Under the pieces are notes generated by a model. The model was not told the origin of the DNA, did no database searches, and saw only the letters and a program-made list of their open reading frames with translations. From Flavilitoribacter nigricans DSM 23189 = NBRC 102662 (GTDB lineage: Bacteria; Bacteroidota; Bacteroidia; Chitinophagales; Saprospiraceae), in NCBI RefSeq assembly GCF_002646595.1, contig NZ_PDUD01000001.1, positions 124,001 through 188,000 on the forward strand: a DNA stretch of 64,000 nt, written 5' to 3'. The position numbers and the translations under genes are program-made. The stretch's first letter is position 1, and each line of letters opens with the position of its first letter. This document shows, piece after piece, positions 6,813 through 15,307 of this stretch.

Positions 6813-9161
6813 TTATTTTTTACAATTCAGGCATTCGACCCGGCTGACGATGATCTTGTTCTTCACCGGAGGAAGTTCACCATCTTTTTCCAGCATTATC
6901 GTTTTTCCTTCGACCTTATCCATTTGATCCAGCTCATAGACTTTATTATCTACCTGGATCTTGTAAAAGATATTTCTGAAGCCGGTCAGATCGAATATTT
7001 TCTTCAGGTCTTCCTGCCGGGCCGGTTCGATCACCAGTTTATTACCGGGCAACACCCGGGCGTTGGGATTATCCGCAAAGACCTCCTTCCAGTCGTAGTC
7101 GATACGCACGAAAATATAGGGCGACAGGTATCCTTTGACGGATTTCATTTGCCCCAGACTGAGGGCATCTCCCGGTTCCAGTTTTGGCAATCGCAGCTCA
7201 ATCAGTTCTTTGGTACTGCTGACCCGTTTTTTATCTATTTCCGGTTTCCCGTCCCTAAAGGCAATAAATACATTTTCTTCCAGAGCGACGTCTTCCATCC
7301 GGTGTTTACGCCCGTTGGCGTACAGGTACATCTCTTCCGCTTTCATTTCCTCCAGTTCGGCCTTACTCAGCATGATCATCTGCCGGGTTTCAAAGTAGCG
7401 GTCTCCCCAAAAGAAGCCCAGTTCCCGCTTGCGGCCGTCCCAGGAAGATTTTTCCCGCAGCATTACATCGAATTTGATAGTTTCACCCGCTTCGGATTCC
7501 AGCGCAAAATGGACCCGGTCTCCCGGGAAAGCCTCCAATATGGCATTGGCTTTACTGATATCCAGTGCTTCTCCTCTGACCCTTTTGTAATGATCATCGC
7601 GCAGGGCCTGCTGATTGGTAACCCTGGCACTGGCCAGAGAATAATACGCGTCGTTATTTTTCAATACCCGCAGGGGCGACTGGGCCAGCTTCTTCAATTC
7701 CTCCACATCCATGTGAACCACGCCGACGTCATTGGTCAGATTGATATTAAACTGATAATCGCCCAGTTCAACCAGTGAGCCGAATACGAAGTCCTCCCGC
7801 CGGTTATTCATCACCACGTCAAATTCAAAATAGTCGCCGCCGCCGTTGGAAAAGGTAAAACGGAACACATCACCTTTTTCAGCCTGATCCCACAGTGGAG
7901 ATTCGGTGTTGAAAGACTGCTCCATTTCATCGAACTGCCCCTGGTATCCGCCCATATCTTTCATGTATTTACTCACGGCCTTCAATTCGGTGATCGATTG
8001 CGGCTGATCTTCCAGAAAAACCTGAAAACCACCCTCCTTACGGATCAGTCGCTTCAGTTCGCGGGGCCGGAGACTTTGGTTTTCGCAGTGATAGTAGTTC
8101 GGGAACTGCTCATTCCGGCAGGCACATTCGATCTCTCCCCATTTCAGCGTGTAATTTTTGGCCATAGCTGGTAAAGTCTCGGTCGTCTCCGGCGGCAATA
8201 CTGGGCGCTGGGCTATATCCTGGATGCCTCTTTCAATCTTTTCCAGCGGTTCCACGAGCGGGTCGGGTAATTCTCCGGACAGGTTGAAGGCAAACAGCAT
8301 CATCAACACCGCGGTCACCGGCAGGATAGATAGTATTTTCAGGTATTTCCATTTACTGGATTGGTGTTTGGCTAACATGAGTAAACGCATTTTTATGGAT
8401 GAATTAAAGTGGTGTAATAACTGGTGGGCCGGCACTGGGGCTTTAGTATTGGTCAGCAACTGAGCGTACTCCAGGCGTGATCCCGCAGCATCGCTTACGT
8501 AAGCATCGGCAATGTACTCGTGCGTCAGCCGAAGACTGTTGCGGTACCAGTAAATGATCGGATGAAACCATTTCAACATCACCCAAACCTCCATCAACAG
8601 GACGTCCAGGCTGTGCCATTGCCGCACGTGGACCAACTCGTGCTCCAGAATACTTTTGCGCTCGGGGCTCAGCGGGCCTTCTTCCCAGAATACATAGCTC
8701 AGAAAGCTGGCCGCCGGGATCTTTTCAGCGGTCCTGACCACCGTATAGCCGCTTTCCTGTTTCTGTTCGCTCAAGCCGATAAGTTTCATCAGTCGCCAGG
8801 TGCGGTACAACAGCCGTCCCGCCATCCAGAGCATGCCCATTAGATAGATGACCACCAGCAGATCCAGATAAGTAAAACTGGCGGTAGCCGTCGCGGGCCG
8901 GCCCAGATTTTCCCAGATCATAAGCTGCTGTTCCTGCAGATCCGTAACCAGCGGTACCACGATCTGATCCCAGTTGCTTTGGCTCGGTTCGGCCGGTAAC
9001 TGCCAATCCAAAAAGGGGATGATCATGGAAAGTACCGGGCTCAGGAGCAGGTACCAGCGGTTTAGCTGAAAGAAAGTCTCTTTCCGCAGCAGCCAGTGGT
9101 ACAGGGCGTAGAAGAGCGCCAGGCAGATACTGAATTCCAGCAGATATTGGGTCAAGCTCAT
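6813..9161 (-). CDS. M56 (BlaR1/MecR1-like) membrane metallopeptidase, second copy
   Basis: A 782-residue protein. The N-terminal ~300 residues hold hydrophobic helices at about 5-24, 34-50, 98-118 and 283-300, and the zinc motif HELVH at 174-178 with HEYIADA at 214-220, as in M56 peptidases. There is no penicillin-binding sensor domain. Instead about 480 extracytoplasmic residues carry a Cys cluster (ECACR then C about 16 residues later) and end in CLNCKK. It is the last gene of a blaI-M56-M56 minus-strand set and is a clear paralogue of the gene just upstream (97-bp gap). In BlaI/BlaR systems the peptidase is signal-activated and leads to loss of the repressor; the signal here is unknown. 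Confidence 0.85.
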   Translation of the reverse strand: MSLTQYLLEFSICLALFYALYHWLLRKETFFQLNRWYLLLSPVLSMIIPFLDWQLPAEPSQSNWDQIVVPLVTDLQEQQLMIWENLGRPATATASFTYLDLLVVIYLMGMLWMAGRLLYRTWRLMKLIGLSEQKQESGYTVVRTAEKIPAASFLSYVFWEEGPLSPERKSILEHELVHVRQWHSLDVLLMEVWVMLKWFHPIIYWYRNSLRLTHEYIADAYVSDAAGSRLEYAQLLTNTKAPVPAHQLLHHFNSSIKMRLLMLAKHQSSKWKYLKILSILPVTAVLMMLFAFNLSGELPDPLVEPLEKIERGIQDIAQRPVLPPETTETLPAMAKNYTLKWGEIECACRNEQFPNYYHCENQSLRPRELKRLIRKEGGFQVFLEDQPQSITELKAVSKYMKDMGGYQGQFDEMEQSFNTESPLWDQAEKGDVFRFTFSNGGGDYFEFDVVMNNRREDFVFGSLVELGDYQFNINLTNDVGVVHMDVEELKKLAQSPLRVLKNNDAYYSLASARVTNQQALRDDHYKRVRGEALDISKANAILEAFPGDRVHFALESEAGETIKFDVMLREKSSWDGRKRELGFFWGDRYFETRQMIMLSKAELEEMKAEEMYLYANGRKHRMEDVALEENVFIAFRDGKPEIDKKRVSSTKELIELRLPKLEPGDALSLGQMKSVKGYLSPYIFVRIDYDWKEVFADNPNARVLPGNKLVIEPARQEDLKKIFDLTGFRNIFYKIQVDNKVYELDQMDKVEGKTIMLEKDGELPPVKNKIIVSRVECLNCKK

Positions 9162-9258
9162 AGGCGGTGAAATGAGTAGTGATCAATCATTTTTATGTAT
9201 TGCATCCGGCCGCATACCAGCTACTCGTTTACAAGGAGCCGCTGTGACCGTACAAATA

Positions 9259-11565
9259 TTACCGGCAATTCATACAATCGAGCCGCCGGATCACAAGCTG
9301 TTTTTGGGGTAGCTGATCTTCCATCAGGTTCCGTAGAATATTAGTGCTGCTTTGTGCGGAAACTTTAATATTATCAACTTCGATTTCGTAGGCACTCAGG
9401 GAGAAGTTGGGCAGATCCAGCAGTCGCTGTATGTCCTCCGGTCCGGCATCGTTCAATGTGATGATCCGATCATTAGACGAGAAATTCACCCGCTTATCAC
9501 CGGAAAACACCTCCCGCCAGTCCTGGTCCAGGTAGATCAGAAAAATGGGCAGAACGTATTCCTGCTCTGTCAGCATCCCGCCGAACAGTACGCTCGTTCC
9601 GGTTGCAGCATCACTGATGATCCTTCGGAAAACTTCCGGATAAGAAGTTGGATCACCTATCGGATTCTCTCCAAATTGGAAACCATGCAGCACCGCATCC
9701 TTTCCAACAATCTCGTGATTGCCGTTAATCGACAGTCGAAAAGGTTCGTCCATCAACTCGAAGATCTCGCGTTTGGAGAGCACCAGCGACTTAAAGTGTT
9801 CAATTTCCTGCTGGCCCCAGAGCACCTTCTTGTTTCTTGGCTGCGCAGCGTCTGCTTCATCACCAAAAATGTGAATACTGAAGGAGACGGGTCCTTCCGT
9901 GGTGATCAGTCCCAGAGAAAGCTTATCACCGGGAATGGCATCCCGGATCGAATGAGTATGGCTTAAATCCACTTCCGAGCTGTTCACAATATCCAGGACG
10001 TCAACACGCAGTGCCTTCTGGTTCGAAATAGTGGCCCGAATGACCTTATAATAATTGGCTTCGGTTTTCTGGACCCGGAGCAAATCTTTCTGCAGGCGTT
10101 TTACTTCCGACAGGTCCATTTTGATCACGGCACCGCTACTGTGTTTGGTCAGGTGGGAAGTGAAACGGTTGAGCGGATACTGTTGATCCCCAATCTCAAT
10201 GATCTCTTCCAGCAGATTGGGTTGCGGATCCTCACTCATGACGATCTCAAACTCAAAATGATGGTCTTTTTCATTTTTGAAAGTGAAACGGAAGGCATCG
10301 CCCAGAACTGCCTGCTCCAAAAGGGGTGAGTTTCGCTTAAAACGAAGCCCCATTTCATCAAACTGGCCCTTATAGCCGCCCATATCCTTGGAATGTTTGC
10401 TCACCAGCGTCAGATCGGAAATGAGCTGAGGCTGACCGCCGCGGATCAGTCGGAAGCCTCCCTCGGCTTCGATCAGGCTGTTCAATCCCTCGGGAGTAAA
10501 GCTTTTGTCTTCACACTTGAAAAGATTCGGAAAATTACCGGAACGGCATTCGCATTCCGTATCTCCCCATTTCACTTTATACACACTATTGTGGGCTACC
10601 ACCACCGCTTCGTTGAGCAGCGGGACTTTTTGATTAACCGCAGTATTCAATACGGCTTCCGCTTTTTCGAGAGCCGGTCCGGACTGACTCAGAGAAAACA
10701 GCAGAAAAAGAACGCCCGTAACGGGGCCGATAAACAGATATTTGAGGTATTTCCATTTTTCAGATTGGTGTTTGGATAACATCAGTAAGCGCATTTTGAG
10801 AGATGAATTAAATTGGTGTAACAGGTGGTTGCTGACCCCGATCGGTTGGGACCGCGTCAGCAGTCGGGCGTACTCCAGGCGCGAACCCGTTTGCTGACTG
10901 ACGTAAGCGTCGGCAATGTATTCGTGCGTGAGGCGGAGACTTCTGCGGTACCAGTAAATGATGGGATGGAACCATTTCAGCATGACCCAGATCTCCATCA
11001 GCAGTACGTCGAGTGTATGCCACTGCCGCACGTGTACGAGTTCGTGTTCCAGGATCTTTTTGCGTTCCGGATCCAGCTCTCCGTCCTCCCAGAATACATA
11101 GCTGAGAAAACTGGCGGCCGGCAGCTTTTTGTGCGTGGTGACCACCGTATAGCCGGACCGCTGTTCCTGTTTGCCCTCTCCGATCAGGCGGAGCAGACTC
11201 CAGGTACGTTTGATCAGCCGGTAGGCCATGATCCAGACGCCAATGCCGTAGAGGATCAGGAACAGGTCCAGATAAGTGATGCTCCAGGTTTCGGCCGGAG
11301 CGCCGTTCAGGTTATTCCAGATCACCTGCTGTTGGTACTGGATATCGCTTACGAGCGGAACGATCACCTGGTCCCACCGGCCGGTACCCGGCTCGGCGGC
11401 TACCTCCCAGTCCACAAACGGGATGATCATGGAGAGCACCGGACTCAGCAGCAGATACCAGCGGTTCAACTGGAAAAAGGTCTCTTTCCGCAGCAGCCAA
11501 TGGTACAGGCCGTAAAACAAGGCCAGACAGCAGCTAAATTCCAGCAGGTATCGGATCAGACTCAT
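9259..11565 (-). CDS. M56 (BlaR1/MecR1-like) membrane metallopeptidase, first copy
   Basis: A 768-residue paralogue of the following gene, with near-identical first 50 residues (MSLIRYLLEF and the RKETFFQLNRWYLLL block) and the same zinc motif HELVHVRQWH and HEYIADAYVS. The long extracytoplasmic region has diverged more but keeps the ECECR cluster, the KDMGGYKGQFDEMG block and a terminal CMNCR. It follows the blaI-type regulator by 132 bp on the same strand. It is probably the sensor/effector of that regulator. The tandem copies may recognise different signals. There is no beta-lactamase gene nearby, so a role in antibiotic response is not supported. Confidence 0.85.
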   Translation of the reverse strand: MSLIRYLLEFSCCLALFYGLYHWLLRKETFFQLNRWYLLLSPVLSMIIPFVDWEVAAEPGTGRWDQVIVPLVSDIQYQQQVIWNNLNGAPAETWSITYLDLFLILYGIGVWIMAYRLIKRTWSLLRLIGEGKQEQRSGYTVVTTHKKLPAASFLSYVFWEDGELDPERKKILEHELVHVRQWHTLDVLLMEIWVMLKWFHPIIYWYRRSLRLTHEYIADAYVSQQTGSRLEYARLLTRSQPIGVSNHLLHQFNSSLKMRLLMLSKHQSEKWKYLKYLFIGPVTGVLFLLFSLSQSGPALEKAEAVLNTAVNQKVPLLNEAVVVAHNSVYKVKWGDTECECRSGNFPNLFKCEDKSFTPEGLNSLIEAEGGFRLIRGGQPQLISDLTLVSKHSKDMGGYKGQFDEMGLRFKRNSPLLEQAVLGDAFRFTFKNEKDHHFEFEIVMSEDPQPNLLEEIIEIGDQQYPLNRFTSHLTKHSSGAVIKMDLSEVKRLQKDLLRVQKTEANYYKVIRATISNQKALRVDVLDIVNSSEVDLSHTHSIRDAIPGDKLSLGLITTEGPVSFSIHIFGDEADAAQPRNKKVLWGQQEIEHFKSLVLSKREIFELMDEPFRLSINGNHEIVGKDAVLHGFQFGENPIGDPTSYPEVFRRIISDAATGTSVLFGGMLTEQEYVLPIFLIYLDQDWREVFSGDKRVNFSSNDRIITLNDAGPEDIQRLLDLPNFSLSAYEIEVDNIKVSAQSSTNILRNLMEDQLPQKQLVIRRLDCMNCR

Positions 11566-11697
11566 GGGGTCAGAGATGAGAGATGAACAATCAGAGCGTA
11601 ATACCCTATTACGGGCGGGCGGGTACCAGCCATTAAAAGCCGGCTTTCAAACCCGGGTGTACATTTTCGGCAGCGCGTTTTTAGAGGCAATCGCATA

Positions 11698-12075
11698 TCA
11701 CTGCTTTTCATCATCGGATTCAGATTGCTGGATCTTTTCCAGCAGGCGATTCAGTTCATCCGGCGGCAGGTCCTGCTCGTCCACAAAAAAGGAAAGCAAC
11801 TGTTCCGGAGAGCCTCCGAAATAGTTGTTGAGCATTCGCTGAAAGAAGGATTTACGGTAAGCGCTCTTTTCCAGGATAGGAAAATAGCGATGGGTTTTGC
11901 CAAAAGCTTCGTGACCGATAATACCCTCGGTTTCCAGCTTGCGCACAATTGAAGAAACCGTGGTGATCGGTGGTTTGGGTTCGGGCATTTCAGCCAGGAT
12001 CTCTTTGACGAAAGCATTTTTCACCCGCCAGAGGATCTGCATGATCTGCTCTTCTCGTTCGTTTAATCTTTTCAT
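11698..12075 (-). CDS. BlaI/MecI-family transcriptional repressor
   Basis: A 125-residue winged-helix protein of usual BlaI length. The N-terminal part (residues 1-70) holds the DNA-binding domain, with LNEREEQIMQILWRV and the recognition region PPITTVSSIVRKLE. The C-terminal half is the dimerisation region, ending in an acidic tail. It heads the set with two M56 peptidases. A 17-bp palindrome lies 13-29 bp upstream of its start, which fits autoregulation of the operon. The DNA-binding family is clear; the regulon is unknown. Confidence 0.9.
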   Translation of the reverse strand: MKRLNEREEQIMQILWRVKNAFVKEILAEMPEPKPPITTVSSIVRKLETEGIIGHEAFGKTHRYFPILEKSAYRKSFFQRMLNNYFGGSPEQLLSFFVDEQDLPPDELNRLLEKIQQSESDDEKQ

Positions 12076-12087
12076 ACGAACAAGATA

Positions 12088-12104
12088 TAACGAATTATTC
12101 GTTA
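12088..12104. promoter_or_regulatory. Palindromic operator candidate for the BlaI-type repressor
   Basis: TAACGAAT-T-ATTCGTTA is a perfect 17-bp dyad located between the probable promoter and the start of the blaI-like gene. A second dyad, GTTGA-AACG-TCAAC, lies at 12121-12134, overlapping a -7-like TAAAGTTG read on the minus strand (12131-12138). BlaI-type repressors bind dyads at their own promoters, so this placement suits autoregulation. Confidence 0.6.
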
Positions 12105-12144
12105 ATTCAACTAAATTTTCGTTGAAACGTCAACTTTAACGTTT

Positions 12145-12732
12145 TTAAGCCCTCGGGCAGCGCTTGATGGGGCTTAGATTATCGATCAGAATATTACCCG
12201 GATGACGGTAGGGACCTTCCTGGTAAAAGGCCTCGAAGATGATGTAATTGACCGGCACTTTGGGATAAAAGTCGACTTCGTAGGATTTCCAGAATGCGTG
12301 ATCCACAAAATCCGTTTCCAGTAGAAGTTGCTTTTTCTCACATTTGTAGCTGCTTCCCCAGACGCGGAGCTTGATCGGTCGGTTGTACTGATTGTAGGTG
12401 GCCGAACGGGCCAGATCCATCGTAAACTTATAGCACTCCTCCGGGCTCAGCGTAGCATCCAGCCGCTGGGTAATACTTTCCCAGGTACCGTCGCCCCGGG
12501 TGATCAGGCCGACGTAAGTATCCCCTTCGGAGGCTTCCTGGTATACGCCCCAGAATCCCGGCAGGATATCCGGCGTGGTACCTTCTTCGCAGGGAAGCCA
12601 GCCGACCGGAACGGTCGCATCCGCCGGTTCGCCCTCAAAAGAAGGATTATCAAAATGGATGATCCGCTGTGCCTGGAGCCTGGGAGAAGGGAAAAAAGAT
12701 ATCAGGAGGATAGCAAATAAGCTCAGTTTCAT
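12145..12732 (-). CDS. Secreted protein with N-terminal carbohydrate-binding-like fold
   Basis: A 195-residue exported protein. The signal peptide has hydrophobic residues 3-15 and probable cleavage around LQAQ (19-22). The mature N-terminus reads FDNPSFEG followed by P-x-GW, a pattern seen at the start of galactose-binding-like (CBM4/9-like) modules in Bacteroidota surface proteins, and it ends with ILIDNLSPI, the usual last strand of that fold. No catalytic domain is fused. Two Cys pairs could form disulfides. Its divergent neighbour is ftsX. Ligand unknown. Confidence 0.72.
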   Translation of the reverse strand: MKLSLFAILLISFFPSPRLQAQRIIHFDNPSFEGEPADATVPVGWLPCEEGTTPDILPGFWGVYQEASEGDTYVGLITRGDGTWESITQRLDATLSPEECYKFTMDLARSATYNQYNRPIKLRVWGSSYKCEKKQLLLETDFVDHAFWKSYEVDFYPKVPVNYIIFEAFYQEGPYRHPGNILIDNLSPIKRCPRA

Positions 12733-12785
12733 TTCGTTTTTTGTTTTGGATAATGGAGGTTATCGATCAAAGTAAGTAATTTTTA

Positions 12786-12793
12786 TAATTTTG
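12786..12793 (+). promoter_or_regulatory. -7 promoter element upstream of ftsX
   Basis: TAATTTTG matches TAnnTTTG and ends 44 bp before the ftsX ATG. No good -33 element is visible at the expected distance. Confidence 0.4.
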
Positions 12794-12837
12794 GGGGTCA
12801 AAATCAAAGACCAGAAACCGAAAATTCCAACGCTTAT

Positions 12838-13716
12838 ATGGCCGTACCGAGTATTGAATCGCCTTTACGCACCAGACCTAACTACTTTTACGCTATCCTC
12901 AGTGTAGCCCTGGTATTGTTTCTGCTCGGTCTGTTCGGCCTGATCGCTATCCAGGCTAATCAACTCATCAAAGTGTTTAAGGAGCGGATCAATGTGCTGA
13001 TCGAATTACAGGAAGGCACCGATACCGAGGCGATCGCCAATTTGCAGGCCCGGCTGGAAAAAAGCAGCTTTACCAAACCCAATACGGTCGCATTTGTCAG
13101 CCGGGAGGAAGCGGCCCGTGAAATGGCCGAGACCTTCGGGGAGGATTTTCTGAAACTGGACCTACCGAACCCTTTTTACGATATTGTCACTTTTAATCTG
13201 AATGCGGCCTATGTGCAATCCGATAGCCTGAAACGGATCCAGGCCGGAATTGCCCGCGATCCCAATGTCACCGGCGTATACTACCAGGAAACGCTGGTGG
13301 ATGAAGTCGGTGGGAATATCAATCGCATTGGACTGATCAGCCTGGTTGCCGGTCTATTCTTTATCGTGGTGGCCGTCACGCTGATCCACAATACCATCCG
13401 GCTGGCTCTTTATTCCAATCGCTTTATTATCCGGAATATGGAACTGGTCGGCGCTTCCTGGGAATTCATTAGTCGCCCTTACCTCATCCGTGCACTGCGC
13501 CACGGACTGTTGAGTGCAGCCATCGCCATTGGGGTGCTGATCCTGATCCTGGGCTGGGCCCAGAGCCGCCTGCCCGAATTGCGCCAGATCGAAGATATGA
13601 CCGGTTTTATCCTGCTTTTCGCCGGGCTGGTTATTCTGGGAATTATCATCAACATGGCTTCTACTTATTACGTGGTACGCAAATACCTGCGGATGCGGGA
13701 GGATGATCTGTACTAG
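12838..13716 (+). CDS. ftsX: Cell division protein FtsX
   Basis: A 292-residue permease-like protein with the FtsX layout: one helix near the N-terminus (about 19-41), a periplasmic domain of ~120 residues, then three helices (about 164-190, 220-244, 253-276). FtsX with the ATPase FtsE transmits the division state across the inner membrane to activate peptidoglycan hydrolases. ftsE is not adjacent, as is common in Bacteroidota. The segment RNMELVGASWEFI is the conserved cytoplasmic loop. The start is chosen at the ATG at 12838, after an AT-rich leader with a TAATTTTG element. Confidence 0.92.
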   Translation: MAVPSIESPLRTRPNYFYAILSVALVLFLLGLFGLIAIQANQLIKVFKERINVLIELQEGTDTEAIANLQARLEKSSFTKPNTVAFVSREEAAREMAETFGEDFLKLDLPNPFYDIVTFNLNAAYVQSDSLKRIQAGIARDPNVTGVYYQETLVDEVGGNINRIGLISLVAGLFFIVVAVTLIHNTIRLALYSNRFIIRNMELVGASWEFISRPYLIRALRHGLLSAAIAIGVLILILGWAQSRLPELRQIEDMTGFILLFAGLVILGIIINMASTYYVVRKYLRMREDDLY

Positions 13717-13845
13717 CCGCTAGGCGTCCGGTACCGAAGCCGGGTCGGTTCAACTCCGAACTTCCGCTCCAAATCCCCTACTCCACCGGAACCATTTTTT
13801 GGTCTTCTCAGTTATTTTACTTAGTTTTCATCACAAACTAAGATT

Positions 13846-14394
13846 ATGAAGTATAACCTCAAATGGCTCTTCCAACAAATTGCCGCCGGAGAGCCGCTCA
13901 GTTTTTTGTTTTTCTGGGGGCACAAAAGAGCTAAAGACGGTAAGATATCCAAGTCCTGTATGAGCCAGTGGTGGCCGGATGAATTTGTAGAAGACGGGAT
14001 CACCTATAAAACCGCCGAACACTGGATGATGGCGGAAAAAGCGCGTTTATTCGAAGATGACCAACACCTGCAGGCCATACTCGAGGCCAAAACCCCGGGT
14101 GATGCCAAACAATTGGGCCGTAAGGTAAAGGGATTCGATCAGCAGGTCTGGATGGACCACCGCTTTGATATTGTTGTCAAGGGCAACCGGCTCAAATTTT
14201 CCCAAAATGAACACCTCAAAACATTTCTGGTCAATACCGGAAATCGCATCCTGGTGGAAGCCAGTCCGACCGACCGGATCTGGGGTATTGGTATGCAGCA
14301 GGGCGAGCCCGGTATTGAATCTCCCAAAAAATGGAACGGGCTCAATCTCCTGGGTTTTGCCTTAATGGAAGTTCGGGATGAATTGCAGAATTAA
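13846..14394 (+). CDS. NADAR (YbiA-like) family protein
   Basis: A 182-residue protein of the NADAR/YbiA fold. Seen are FLFFWGH near residue 20, CMSQWWPDEF, YKTAEHWMMAEKARLF, and the C-terminal RIWGIGM motif. Members hydrolyse N-glycosidic bonds, for example of early riboflavin intermediates (YbiA) or of ADP-ribosylated guanine in DNA (DarG-like NADAR). No toxin gene is adjacent, so a housekeeping damage-control role is more likely than an antitoxin role. Convergent with the next lipoprotein gene. Confidence 0.88.
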   Translation: MKYNLKWLFQQIAAGEPLSFLFFWGHKRAKDGKISKSCMSQWWPDEFVEDGITYKTAEHWMMAEKARLFEDDQHLQAILEAKTPGDAKQLGRKVKGFDQQVWMDHRFDIVVKGNRLKFSQNEHLKTFLVNTGNRILVEASPTDRIWGIGMQQGEPGIESPKKWNGLNLLGFALMEVRDELQN

Positions 14395-14401
14395 GCGGCA
14401 A

Positions 14402-14442
14402 GTACGGGGAATGAGTTCCGGACAGAGCTTCATTCTCCGTAC
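14402..14442. terminator. Convergent hairpin between NADAR gene and lipoprotein gene
   Basis: GTACGGGGAATGA (14402-14414) pairs with TCATTCTCCGTAC (14430-14442), with one mismatch. The right arm overlaps the last codons of the minus-strand lipoprotein gene. The A-run AAAATT just after the right arm lies within that gene, and there is no strong T-run for the plus-strand gene. Confidence 0.5.
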
Positions 14443-15092
14443 GAAAATTGTAGCTCCTTACTCATACTGACTATCTTTGCGATGCCCGCTTCGCTGAATC
14501 CTCTCAATCCGTAACTCTTTCCTCCGCCCAGATCCATCCTATTATGTACAGTGGCCGGAATTTCGGTAGTCGACAACAGATAATTGCAGTCCAGACAAAT
14601 ATCAACCACCCATTTGGGCCGGTTTCCCTGGTAAAAGACGAAGCCTAAATGGGGATAAAAACAGGCAGCAGTCTGTTTACCGTAAGAGCGGGGGTCCGTC
14701 AGGAAACTGACCAACTCGTTTACCTGTTCCGCACCCAGGGCGCGCTGTTTCAGAATGACGGGCACAAAACGGCCGGTCTCGAGATTAAGGACGGTGGGAT
14801 AGGCCCCTTCATTACCGATGAAATTGTAGGCGATCACCTTGTCGAAAGCAAGCGTATCAAATGGAACTTCCCGGAAAGGGCCAAAATTCCGGCTTTCCGT
14901 TTCGGCCACCAGTTGCTGCAGTGTCTCCGGCCTCAGGAATTTCGGCTGCGGTGCGGGCGTCGCTTTTATTTCCTGTGCAGGTTCGCTTTCCCCCCTTGCT
15001 TCCACAGCGACATCCTCCCGGTCGGAACTGCAGGCCGGCAGGACCGAAAACATCAGCAACAGCAAAAATTTATTTTTAATGCTCATAATCAT
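14430..15092 (-). CDS. Lipoprotein of unknown function
   Basis: A 220-residue protein with signal peptide and lipobox VLPAC, Cys21 (numbered from the first ATG; the ATG three codons later is an equally good start). After an acidic, Pro/Ala-rich linker (residues 25-52) comes a globular domain with no family I recognise. It contains a CLDCNY motif late in the chain, possibly a redox or metal Cys pair. Transcribed away from dnaE. Probably attached to a membrane facing the periplasm or cell surface. Confidence 0.72.
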   Translation of the reverse strand: MIMSIKNKFLLLLMFSVLPACSSDREDVAVEARGESEPAQEIKATPAPQPKFLRPETLQQLVAETESRNFGPFREVPFDTLAFDKVIAYNFIGNEGAYPTVLNLETGRFVPVILKQRALGAEQVNELVSFLTDPRSYGKQTAACFYPHLGFVFYQGNRPKWVVDICLDCNYLLSTTEIPATVHNRMDLGGGKSYGLRGFSEAGIAKIVSMSKELQFSYGE

Positions 15093-15307
15093 TTTTTGAT
15101 TAATCCGTACAAATGCCCTTCCGTTCCGATAAGATACGGGAAAGTCCTAATTTAGAATGAGATGTACCCCCTGGCATCCAATTCCGACTCCTCCCCTTTT
15201 TTCCTGTGAGTGTTTGACCTACCTTCCCATGTGGAAAACTTTCCCCTCAATTCCACCCAACTTTTCCAACTAAACTGTAATTTCGGCAACATAACGCGAT
15301 ACCTACT

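Noticed and set aside
9259-12075. Beta-lactam resistance operon
   Set aside because: BlaI and M56 proteins are present, but there is no beta-lactamase or PBP gene and no penicillin-binding sensor domain.
13846-14394. DarTG-type toxin-antitoxin system
   Set aside because: The NADAR protein has no adjacent DarT-like ADP-ribosyltransferase gene.
15225-15240. DnaA-box-like TGTGGAAAA upstream of dnaE
   Set aside because: A single near-match with no cluster of boxes, AT-rich unwinding region or dnaA/dnaN neighbours, so an origin is not supported.
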